Assembly (NCBI GenBank): GCA_017463035.1
Contig: JAFTPY010000200.1
Span: 1-10,540 of the forward strand
DNA from: Lachnospiraceae bacterium
Lineage (GTDB): Bacteria; Bacillota; Clostridia; Lachnospirales; Lachnospiraceae
Direction: 5' to 3'
DNA: 10,540 nucleotides
Shown: in pieces, positions 1 to 6,420 of the stretch
How the letters are laid out: every line of letters begins with the position of its first letter
How positions within the stretch are numbered: position 1 is the stretch's first letter
The notes under the pieces: model-generated
Database searches by the model: none
Told to the model about the DNA's origin: nothing
What the model saw: only the letters and a program-made list of their open reading frames with translations
Position numbers and translations under genes: made by a program

Positions 1-740
1 CGAATATACAAATTGTAATAATCGGTCTCTGCCGCAAAAAGAATATTGTTTCCGTACTCACTCTCTCCATGTGCCGCAGCGGAAAAATTAATATTCATCT
101 TTTCGTCGATTCGCGCTAAGGCTTCCGCATGTTTCTCTGTCTGCCAAAATGCATCCGTGAGTTTTCTGTTTTCTTCGCCCAATACAATGTGCCCGTCTAC
201 ATCTGTAAGCACACATTCCCCTTTCCCGTCATAACAGGTCAAATCAATCTTTTTTGCCAAAACATTGCTTTCATAGCATTTATACAGAACATATTTCACA
301 TTTGCTCCGTTATACACAGGAACCGCAAACAGTACGGTGTTATCCTCTCCGCTGCACACTGACGCATTTCCGTGCAAAGCGTCAAAAATACCGCTATATT
401 CCTTAATATCCAGAGGCTCTCCCCACGCTGCATCTCCGTTGATACGAAGTACACCGTAGTCTACTCCCGCCTCTTCATGAAAAAACTTCGAAATACTGCC
501 GTCTGACAAATCAACAAATACGGTTGCTTCCTGTAACAGACGCAATTCATCTCCGAAGCTGCTGTTGATTCTGGCCGATATCATTTTTCCCTGTTCCGCC
601 ACATGGTTTTCCAACTGTTCATTGATGATATTACGCATTTTCCCCCACATAGCCAGACAGACCAGAATAAGTATACCAAAACTGATTGCTATAAGAAATA
701 CGATGCTTCTTAGTTTTGCGATATTTCCTTTCCTACTCAT
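1..740 (-). CDS. Membrane sensor protein with extracellular Cache-like domain, N-terminal part only
   Basis: I translated this by hand on the minus strand. It stays open for 246 codons from the ATG at 738-740 to the window edge, so the C-terminal output domain is missing. Residues about 12-33 form one hydrophobic membrane helix. The following ~210 residues look extracellular: an amphipathic stretch (about 36-70, NEQLENHVAEQ...), then a PDC/Cache-like pattern with FAVPVYN, YVLYKCYE and CVLTDVDGHIV. Family knowledge: clostridial proteins that begin this way are usually hybrid histidine kinases or GGDEF/EAL proteins, but which one cannot be decided here. The start overlaps the stop of the upstream BMP gene by 8 bases (ATGAGTAG), and its Shine-Dalgarno sequence lies inside that gene, so translational coupling is likely. 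Being the third gene after two ligand-binding proteins suggests that it reads their ligand state (inference). Confidence 0.8.
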   Translation of the reverse strand, partial: MSRKGNIAKLRSIVFLIAISFGILILVCLAMWGKMRNIINEQLENHVAEQGKMISARINSSFGDELRLLQEATVFVDLSDGSISKFFHEEAGVDYGVLRINGDAAWGEPLDIKEYSGIFDALHGNASVCSGEDNTVLFAVPVYNGANVKYVLYKCYESNVLAKKIDLTCYDGKGECVLTDVDGHIVLGEENRKLTDAFWQTEKHAEALARIDEKMNINFSAAAHGESEYGNNILFAAETDYYNLYI

Positions 741-1827
741 GCAGTACTACCCCCTCCACATACCAGTCCATTTTTTCAAGCAATATTTCATCACTTAAAC
801 TCTCTCCTTCGTCACATCGGAGAATCCCCTTATTATCGTATATTACATTAGAAAACACACTGTTTTCCGCCATCAGTTTCTTTGCTTCTTCCAGTTCCTG
901 CCGCAGTTCCTCTGTCACTAGCGGAGAATATTCTCCGAGACCTACCGCCCCGGTTTCGATTCCGAACCAATGTCGTTTTACAGAGTTTGTCTCTCCCATG
1001 AAAAGCTCTCTTACGATTTTGTAATACAATTCCTTCCAATTCCAAACCGTAGCCGTAAGATACCGTTCCGACAACCCTTCCTCCGACTCATTATATCCAA
1101 TGGAGTATACACCTGCCGCATCCGCTGTCGCCGCCACAAAATGCTGATTTTGATGATAGGTAATCAAATCCGCATTCATTTCCTCTATCAGGCGTTTTGT
1201 TGCCGCTTCTTCTTTTTCCCGGTCATCCCACGAATATGTCCATATCACATTGACCTGCGCTTCCGGATTCACGCTTCGTACCCCCAGTGTAAAAGCGTTG
1301 ATTCCGCGATTCACTTCATCGTTCGGCATTGCTGCCACATAGCCGATGAAATTGCTTTTCGTCATTCTTCCTGCCAAAACTCCCGCCAAATATCTGGCCT
1401 GATACATTCTTCCGAAATAAGATGTCATATTTTCCGCATAATACTCCGCTGAGATGCCGTAAAATGCTACATCCGGATAGCTTTGAATCAGTTCCTTCAC
1501 CAAGGTTGGATACGCATAACTGGACAGAATAATCATAGATGCGCCTTCTTTTACAAGTTCATGAACCGCGGCTGTACAACTGCTGGTTTCCTCCGGCACA
1601 TACTCTTTTATGAGAAGCTCCGCACCTAATTTGTCACAGGCATATCGCACCCCTTGATAGTGCGCATTATTCCAACCCTGTTCATCTATCGAACCGGTAA
1701 TGATCAATCCCACCTTTTTTGCCTCTTTTTTCTTGTTGCCGGCAAAGAAAATCCCCATAATCAATATCATCAACACAACACCGATAATCAACAACAATAC
1801 TCTTTGAAACAGCTTACTATTCTTCAT
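733..1827 (-). CDS. Membrane-anchored BMP/PnrA-family ligand-binding protein (second copy)
   Basis: This 364-residue protein belongs to the BMP family (PnrA/TmpC/Med), whose studied members bind purine nucleosides or related ligands outside the cell. Residues about 8-30 are a hydrophobic helix with no lipobox cysteine, followed by NKKK, so it looks like a signal anchor rather than a lipoprotein. The periplasmic-binding fold starts at KKVGLIITG (about 37). Family blocks seen are SYFGRMYQ (136-143), IGYVAA (161-166), the RGINAFTLG region (174-182), YSIGYN (241-246) and the C-terminal DWYVEGVV (354-361). I placed the start at 1827 rather than the longer in-frame ATG at 1863, because GGAGGGAG lies 9 bases upstream and the result has the same length as its neighbour. 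The family HTDS-like segment near residue 224 reads YHQNQ, unlike the upstream paralogue, so its ligand may differ. No permease or ATPase is nearby. Confidence 0.88.
   Translation of the reverse strand: MKNSKLFQRVLLLIIGVVLMILIMGIFFAGNKKKEAKKVGLIITGSIDEQGWNNAHYQGVRYACDKLGAELLIKEYVPEETSSCTAAVHELVKEGASMIILSSYAYPTLVKELIQSYPDVAFYGISAEYYAENMTSYFGRMYQARYLAGVLAGRMTKSNFIGYVAAMPNDEVNRGINAFTLGVRSVNPEAQVNVIWTYSWDDREKEEAATKRLIEEMNADLITYHQNQHFVAATADAAGVYSIGYNESEEGLSERYLTATVWNWKELYYKIVRELFMGETNSVKRHWFGIETGAVGLGEYSPLVTEELRQELEEAKKLMAENSVFSNVIYDNKGILRCDEGESLSDEILLEKMDWYVEGVVLHE
751..759 (-). promoter_or_regulatory. Shine-Dalgarno site of the sensor gene, inside the BMP coding sequence
   Basis: On the minus strand GTGGAGGGG encodes Val-Glu-Gly of the conserved C-terminal WYVEGVV motif. 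It also lies 10-12 bases before the sensor ATG at 740, where it can serve as its ribosome binding site. This supports the sensor start. Confidence 0.7.
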
Positions 1828-2911
1828 CAAGCACAACTCCCTCCACATACCAGTCAAATTCATTCAGCATTGCGGCATCTGTCATACTTTCTCCTTCCGA
1901 CACACGGAGCCTGCCGTCATTGTCTCGAATCGGGCCGTAAAACACATCAAAGGTACCGCTTATCAATCGTTGTCTGCTCTCTTCTACTTCTTCCTTTATT
2001 CCTGCCTTTACTCTCGTGGATAACGGTGCCATGGATACCATACCTGTTTCAATCCCTTCCCAATAATGATGACCTTCAAATTTTCCTTGCAGACAAGTCA
2101 GAATATGCGGAGTATAGAAGTTCTCCCAGTCCCAGACCGCTGCTGTTAACAAAGTATTCGGGTAATATAAACTGTTATCCACATTGTATCCTATAGACAT
2201 CACACCGCAACGTTCCGCCACTTCCAAAGGCTTTATAGAGTCAGTGTGCATTGCCAAAACATCAATTCCATATTCATTAATTACCCTTTCGGCCGCCTGT
2301 TCCGCTGCCGTATCATCATTCCACGAATTCGTCCAACAAACATACACTTCCGCTTCCGGATTCACACTACGCACCCCAAGCGTAAATGCATTAATTCCTC
2401 GATTCACTTCTGCGATAGGAAATGCTGCCACATATCCGATACGCTTTGTCTCTGTTTGCATTCCCGCTACAATTCCGGTCAAATATCGTATCTGATACAT
2501 CCTTCCGAAATAACTGGAAAGATTCTTTCCTTCCCCTACACCCGTGGCATGAAAAAAATAAAACTCAGGATATTTTTCCGCCGCGTACTCCATTCCTTCT
2601 CCGAATTCAAACGAATTTGCAACGATAATCTCACAACCTGCTTCCACCAAATTATCAATCTCATCATGAATGATATCTACCGTAATATCTTCTCTGTAAA
2701 TCAAATCCAGATTCAACTGTCCAGCCGTATTCTCTAACCCCTCATAATGTGACTGGCTCCAGTTCCGGTCCTCTTTCGCACCATTCAGAATCACGCCCAC
2801 CTTTGTTGTTTTCTCCGTTACTTGCGTATCGTTTTCATGGGTGGTAATCACAAAAATGCCAATAATAATTGCAAGAATAATAATTCCGGAAATCATAAAT
2901 ACCTTCTTCAT
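1817..2911 (-). CDS. Membrane-anchored BMP/PnrA-family ligand-binding protein (first copy)
   Basis: This is a 364-residue BMP-family binding protein and the first gene of the minus-strand operon. Residues about 5-23 form a hydrophobic anchor with no lipobox cysteine. The binding domain begins at TKVGVILNG (36-44). Family motifs follow: NWSQSHYEG (50-58), SYFGRMYQ (133-140), IGYVAAFP (158-165), the RGINAFTLG region (171-179), WTNSW (193-197), MHTDS (221-225), SIGYN (239-243), AAVWDWENFY (257-266), GPIRDNDGRL (326-335) and DWYVEGVV (353-360). It shares a 20-residue identical block with the downstream paralogue (168-187 here) but is clearly diverged elsewhere, so the duplication is old. The start at 2911 has AAGGAG at 2923-2928. 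It overlaps the next gene by 11 bases. Without an adjacent transporter it is either a sensory binding protein or serves a transporter encoded elsewhere. Confidence 0.9.
   Translation of the reverse strand: MKKVFMISGIIILAIIIGIFVITTHENDTQVTEKTTKVGVILNGAKEDRNWSQSHYEGLENTAGQLNLDLIYREDITVDIIHDEIDNLVEAGCEIIVANSFEFGEGMEYAAEKYPEFYFFHATGVGEGKNLSSYFGRMYQIRYLTGIVAGMQTETKRIGYVAAFPIAEVNRGINAFTLGVRSVNPEAEVYVCWTNSWNDDTAAEQAAERVINEYGIDVLAMHTDSIKPLEVAERCGVMSIGYNVDNSLYYPNTLLTAAVWDWENFYTPHILTCLQGKFEGHHYWEGIETGMVSMAPLSTRVKAGIKEEVEESRQRLISGTFDVFYGPIRDNDGRLRVSEGESMTDAAMLNEFDWYVEGVVLDEE
1837..1846 (-). promoter_or_regulatory. Shine-Dalgarno site of the second BMP gene, inside the first
   Basis: GTGGAGGGAG on the minus strand encodes Val-Glu-Gly and the first base of the next Val in the DWYVEGVV tail of the first BMP protein. 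It ends 9 bases before the ATG at 1827. It favours 1827 over the upstream in-frame ATG at 1863. Confidence 0.7.
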
Positions 2912-2937
2912 TTTCCCCGACTCTCCTTCGTATCCAT
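2908..2937 (-). other. Possible 9-codon leader ORF ahead of the BMP operon
   Basis: The minus strand reads ATG, eight further codons (MDTKESRGK) and TGA. AGGAG at 2943-2947 lies 5 bases ahead of the ATG. The TGA shares bases with the ATG of the first BMP gene (ATGA overlap), the arrangement used for translational coupling. It lies downstream of the predicted transcription start. An ORF this short could easily arise by chance. Confidence 0.3.
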
Positions 2938-2996
2938 ACCTACTCCTGTAGCCCGCGTCACTTTTTATTTCGAGGACATTGAAAATACACTCCTTT

Positions 2997-3025
2997 ATTA
3001 TACAATAATTTCCATGTAATCACAA
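2997..3025 (-). promoter_or_regulatory. Sigma-70/SigA-type promoter of the BMP-sensor operon
   Basis: On the minus strand there is a perfect -10 box TATAAT (2997-3002), preceded by 17 bases and a -35-like TTGTGA (3020-3025). Transcription would begin near 2990, leaving a leader of about 80 bases. It lies just after the terminator of the upstream oxidoreductase gene, which fits an independent unit. Confidence 0.7.
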
Positions 3026-3040
3026 CACTTTTCGCAATAG

Positions 3041-3075
3041 AAAAGAAGATGTCGCAAAAAACGACATCCTCTTTT
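3041..3075 (-). terminator. Intrinsic terminator of the oxidoreductase gene
   Basis: A 14-base arm at 3041-3054 pairs with 3062-3075 around a 7-base loop, with one G-T wobble. The core stem is GATGTCG/CGACATC. The outer arms are A-rich and T-rich, so the hairpin carries a U-tract in either direction. It starts about 33 bases past the stop at 3108 and separates this gene from the BMP operon. Confidence 0.88.
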
Positions 3076-3107
3076 TACACCAAAGAATAGACTTCTCACT
3101 CTGCTTT

Positions 3108-5099
3108 TTAAATATGGTTTGCCACCTCAAAGGCATCCCAAATCGCATACATGATATTGGCTACCTTCTTGGCATCACCCAGAAGATAAATCTCCGGTAC
3201 ATCGAACTCTACTTCGTGATACAAAGAATTCTCCTCGTTATAGCCCACGGAAAGAATTACGCTGTCGCAAGCCAGTTCCTTCGCACCCTCTGCCGTCTCT
3301 ACAGAAAGCTTACCACCGGCATAACCGGTTACCTTTGCGCTTGTGAGAATCTCTATGTTATTAAACGGAAGCAGTGCCGCCAGCATATCGGAGTTGGAGT
3401 GACAAAGCGGACCGTTCACCTTCATAATCTTGTCCTGTGCCTCTACAATGGTCACCTTCTTGCCGTGCTGCGCCAGCCAAAGTGCGGTCTCACAGCCTAC
3501 CAGACCGCCACCTACCACCACCGTGGTGTCGCCGCAATCCTTTTCCTTCATCAGCACCTGTGCTGCCGTATATACCTTGTCATCGTCTCCTAAGGAGAAT
3601 ACCTTCGGCGTGGACCCGGTGGCCATAATTACGGTATCGTAATCGCCCTCTAAAATGTCCTTCTTGGTAATCTCAGTGTTTAAATGCACCTCTACCTTTA
3701 AGCGATCCATTTCCTGTGCATACCAGTTCGCCAGAGCGATATCGTCTTCCTTAAACTTCGGTGCACCACCCGGTAATAGATTACCGCCCAGACGTCCGCT
3801 CTTCTCAAACAGCACCGGCTGATGTCCGCGGATGGCAAGCACTCGCGCCGCCTCGCATCCGGCCACACCGCCACCGACCACAAGTACCTTTTTCTTCCGT
3901 AAAATCGGTTCATAGGCCATGGCACGCTCTCTTGCTGCCTGCGGATTTACCGCACAGTTAATAAGAGAATAGGTGGCGATACGTCCCATGCAGCCCTCGT
4001 GACAGGAAATGCACGGACGAATCTGACATACTCTGCCGGAACGAAGCTTATTACAATAATCCGGGTCCGCAAGTAACGGTCTTCCCAAGGAAATCATGTC
4101 GCACTCACCGTTCTGCAACGCTTCCAGTGCCGTATCCGGGTCATCCATACGTCCCGCACAAATAACCGGAATGTCTACCACTTCCTTTACAATCTTACAG
4201 AACGGACGGAACAGTCCCTTCTCCTGATACATCGGCGGATGACTCCACCACCAGGAATCATAGGAACCTGCATCTACATCAAGGGCATCGTAACCGTACT
4301 GCGCCAGAAGCTTCGCCGCCTCGATACCTTCCTCGATATCTCTGCCCTTTTCTTCAAACTCTTCTCCCGGAAGGGCACCCTTTCTCCAGTCCTTAATCAT
4401 ACTCTTTACACTGTAACGAAGGGTAACCGGAAAGTCCTTACCGCAACGGGACTTAATCTCTTCCACGATTTCCTTTGCGAAACGAAGTCTATTCTCAAGG
4501 GAACCGCCGTACTCGTCGGTTCTTAGGTTAAACATGGAAATTGCGAACTGGTCTAACAAATAGCCCTCGTGCACCGCATGAATCTGAATGCCGTCAAACC
4601 CACCTCGCATGGCGTTGTACGCACCGTCACCAAAGGACTTTACGATACTGCGAATCTCTTCCTTCGTAATGGAACGGCACATTTTGTCAAGCCAACGATG
4701 CGGAATCTCAGACGGAGCTACCGGCGGGAACTCACCTAAGTTCGTCGGAATGGTCACACGTCCGAACCCGCCGGACATCTGTAAGAAAATCTTACTGCCG
4801 TAAGCGTGTACACGCTCGGTCATCTCTTTACTGGTTCTCGTAAAATGCACCGCATTGTGGGTGGAAACCGGAATAATGGACTGGTTCTGCGGCTCCACCT
4901 GCTGGTCACAGAAGGTAACACCGGTAATAATGAGGCCGGTACCGCCCTTGGCACGCTCTACATAATAATCAATACCTCTCTGATTCCATCCGCCCTCGGC
5001 ATCACTTAAGCCCAGCGGTCCCATCGGTGCCATGGCAAAACGGTTCTTTATCTCCACATTACCGATTTTCACCGGGGTAAACAGTTCCTTGTACTTCAT
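3108..5099 (-). CDS. Enoate reductase / 2,4-dienoyl-CoA reductase-type flavoenzyme (FMN, 4Fe-4S, FAD)
   Basis: This 663-residue protein has the full three-part layout of the old-yellow-enzyme branch that includes enoate reductase, cinnamate reductase (FldZ), BaiCD/BaiH and FadH. Residues 1-350 are the FMN-binding TIM barrel, with NRFAMAPMG near 19-27, HAVHEGYL (174-181) holding the likely catalytic His/Tyr, YGGSLENR (197-204), and the FMN-phosphate region AGRMDD...SLGRPL (315-342). Cysteines 363, 366, 370 and 382 (C-x2-C-x3-C-x11-C) should bind one 4Fe-4S cluster. A Rossmann fold follows at VLVVGGGVAGCEAA (405-418, FAD) and a second at VVVGGGLVGCE (527-537, NADH). GDA at 641-643 is the usual C-terminal FAD motif. 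It should reduce an activated C=C bond with NADH in the cytoplasm. The substrate is unknown. AAAGGAG at 5109-5115 supports the start. It is monocistronic. Confidence 0.93.
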   Translation of the reverse strand: MKYKELFTPVKIGNVEIKNRFAMAPMGPLGLSDAEGGWNQRGIDYYVERAKGGTGLIITGVTFCDQQVEPQNQSIIPVSTHNAVHFTRTSKEMTERVHAYGSKIFLQMSGGFGRVTIPTNLGEFPPVAPSEIPHRWLDKMCRSITKEEIRSIVKSFGDGAYNAMRGGFDGIQIHAVHEGYLLDQFAISMFNLRTDEYGGSLENRLRFAKEIVEEIKSRCGKDFPVTLRYSVKSMIKDWRKGALPGEEFEEKGRDIEEGIEAAKLLAQYGYDALDVDAGSYDSWWWSHPPMYQEKGLFRPFCKIVKEVVDIPVICAGRMDDPDTALEALQNGECDMISLGRPLLADPDYCNKLRSGRVCQIRPCISCHEGCMGRIATYSLINCAVNPQAARERAMAYEPILRKKKVLVVGGGVAGCEAARVLAIRGHQPVLFEKSGRLGGNLLPGGAPKFKEDDIALANWYAQEMDRLKVEVHLNTEITKKDILEGDYDTVIMATGSTPKVFSLGDDDKVYTAAQVLMKEKDCGDTTVVVGGGLVGCETALWLAQHGKKVTIVEAQDKIMKVNGPLCHSNSDMLAALLPFNNIEILTSAKVTGYAGGKLSVETAEGAKELACDSVILSVGYNEENSLYHEVEFDVPEIYLLGDAKKVANIMYAIWDAFEVANHI

Positions 5100-5118
5100 A
5101 GCATGACTCTCCTTTGTG

Positions 5119-5134
5119 ATAGGTTACACCCTAT
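5119..5134. promoter_or_regulatory. Dyad in the oxidoreductase leader, possible operator
   Basis: ATAGG and CCTAT form 5-base inverted arms around the 6-base spacer TTACAC. The site lies between the predicted transcription start (about 5155) and the ribosome site (5109-5115), where a bound repressor could block expression. The arms are short, so chance is possible. Confidence 0.3.
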
Positions 5135-5161
5135 GTATTCGAATTCTAACTCATTAAAAAC

Positions 5162-5190
5162 ATTATACCTCAAATACAGAAAAAAACCAA
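5162..5190 (-). promoter_or_regulatory. Promoter of the oxidoreductase gene
   Basis: On the minus strand there is a perfect TATAAT (5162-5167), 17 bases of spacer and a -35-like TTGGTT (5185-5190). The start point would be near 5155, giving a leader of about 55 bases. Confidence 0.65.
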
Positions 5191-5236
5191 GTCCCAAATT
5201 AGATTTTTGCCTCTGTCGCTTTCCTTTCCAATATAC

Positions 5237-5274
5237 AAAAACAGCTGTGTAAACCTTCTTACACAGCCGCTTTT
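5237..5274 (-). terminator. Intrinsic terminator of the ABC exporter operon
   Basis: GCTGTGTAA (5244-5252) pairs perfectly with TTACACAGC (5259-5267) around a 6-base loop. The stem extends by a wobble and a C-G pair and is flanked by A and T runs. On the minus strand it ends in TGTTTTTG. It begins 9 bases beyond the stop at 5284 and closes the three-gene operon. Confidence 0.88.
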
Positions 5275-5283
5275 CAACTCTAT

Positions 5284-6420
5284 TTACGCCACTCTCTTTC
5301 TCTTTACCACCACTAGGAACACACAGAAGATTGCTACCGAAAAAATTGCGATGACGCCGCAGTTTTCAAAGAATTTCCTCATATTATCCACCATCTCTCC
5401 CTCTTCAAATAACATCCTCACATTTTTCATATACCAGCTTGCCGGAAGAAACTCCGCAAACTTGTTTACGCCCTCCGGTAAAAAATCCGCAGGTACAAAC
5501 ACACCGCAGGTAAAGGCCATGCCCATGGAAATTAGATTGTTTGCACCGTTTAACGCATCCACGCCCTTCACCAATACACCGGAAAGCACCGCAATCCCAA
5601 TGGACACCAGTAAAAACAACAGACTGTTAAGCATACCGCAAAGAAAGGTTCCTACGGTAAAATCCTTATGGTAAACCAAAGCTCCCAGCACCATCAACAG
5701 TGCCCAAACGACCGATGCCACAATCGCAACTCCGGCTACAACGGCAAGATTTTGCTTTCGCACACTTACCATTCCGCAATCCGTACGCATTTTTACGTCC
5801 TTCTTGTAAAATGCGTGCATCATCGGTCCCAAAATCATGATTAAAACCGCCGGCAGAATATAGGCCAGATAGGAAAGGAGATAGTAGCCCGGTACCATCC
5901 CCATAATTCCGCCCTTACTTACCGATACAACGCCTACCTTTGCCTGCTTCTCACAGTTTTTCAATACCGCCCCGCAGGCATCCTCCATATTCTTCCCCAG
6001 AGCCAGCTCCGCTCTGACATAGCGAAAGAACATCTCAATCTTTTGGTCTACAAACGCCACGTTGGCCCGAATACTCTGGCGCTCGATTCCGCCCTCTTTT
6101 CCCGCAAAAAAACCGGCTTCAAAGCCCTCCTCAAAGTAAAGCACGTAATCCGTATAACCGTTGAACAGGTATTCGGAAACCATTTCCTTATCAAACTCCG
6201 TCGTAATCTTATTCTCCGAACCCAGATATTCGATTAAAGTCCGGGATAAGACGGAATCGTCCGCGTCATCCACATAAATCGTAAGCTCCGTCGCCTGAAA
6301 ATTCTTCTCTTGGTCTTTTCCGGCAAAGAAGGTAAACACAAACATGATTGCACAAAATATGCCGAAATAAATACTTGCCGACGGCAATGCCTTTTTTGCT
6401 ACCTTTAATACTGCTTTCAT
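5284..6420 (-). CDS. ABC-2 type exporter permease, second subunit (LnrN-like)
   Basis: This 378-residue membrane protein is built like the ABC-2 permeases of drug and bacteriocin exporters. It has one N-terminal helix (about 15-33), an extracellular domain of about 140 residues (35-175), then five helices near 178-203, 224-249, 260-284, 290-309 and 353-372, and a KRKR tail. The stretch GVFVPADFLPEG...LPASWY (306-330) is typical of the family between the last two helices. The start at 6420 gives an ATGA overlap with the preceding permease gene and has GGGAGG just upstream. A longer in-frame reading back to 6501 would run 80 bases into the previous gene without a better ribosome site. It most likely pairs with the upstream permease and the ATPase as a heteromeric exporter. 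The substrate is unknown. Confidence 0.87.
   Translation of the reverse strand: MKAVLKVAKKALPSASIYFGIFCAIMFVFTFFAGKDQEKNFQATELTIYVDDADDSVLSRTLIEYLGSENKITTEFDKEMVSEYLFNGYTDYVLYFEEGFEAGFFAGKEGGIERQSIRANVAFVDQKIEMFFRYVRAELALGKNMEDACGAVLKNCEKQAKVGVVSVSKGGIMGMVPGYYLLSYLAYILPAVLIMILGPMMHAFYKKDVKMRTDCGMVSVRKQNLAVVAGVAIVASVVWALLMVLGALVYHKDFTVGTFLCGMLNSLLFLLVSIGIAVLSGVLVKGVDALNGANNLISMGMAFTCGVFVPADFLPEGVNKFAEFLPASWYMKNVRMLFEEGEMVDNMRKFFENCGVIAIFSVAIFCVFLVVVKRKRVA

Noticed and set aside
1..740. Naming the partial sensor a hybrid histidine kinase or diguanylate cyclase
   Set aside because: The output domain lies outside the window, and the extracellular part alone does not distinguish these classes.
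970..1452. 160-codon plus-strand ORF, and similar ones at 1654-2196 and 2246-2737
   Set aside because: They lie opposite the BMP genes, have compositions rich in Arg, His, Ile and Cys, lack ribosome sites and resemble no family. They are shadows of the true frames.
733..1863. Longer start (1863) for the second BMP gene
   Set aside because: It lacks a well-placed ribosome site, overlaps the previous gene by 47 bases and adds residues before the membrane anchor. The ATG at 1827 has a good site and gives the same length as the paralogue.
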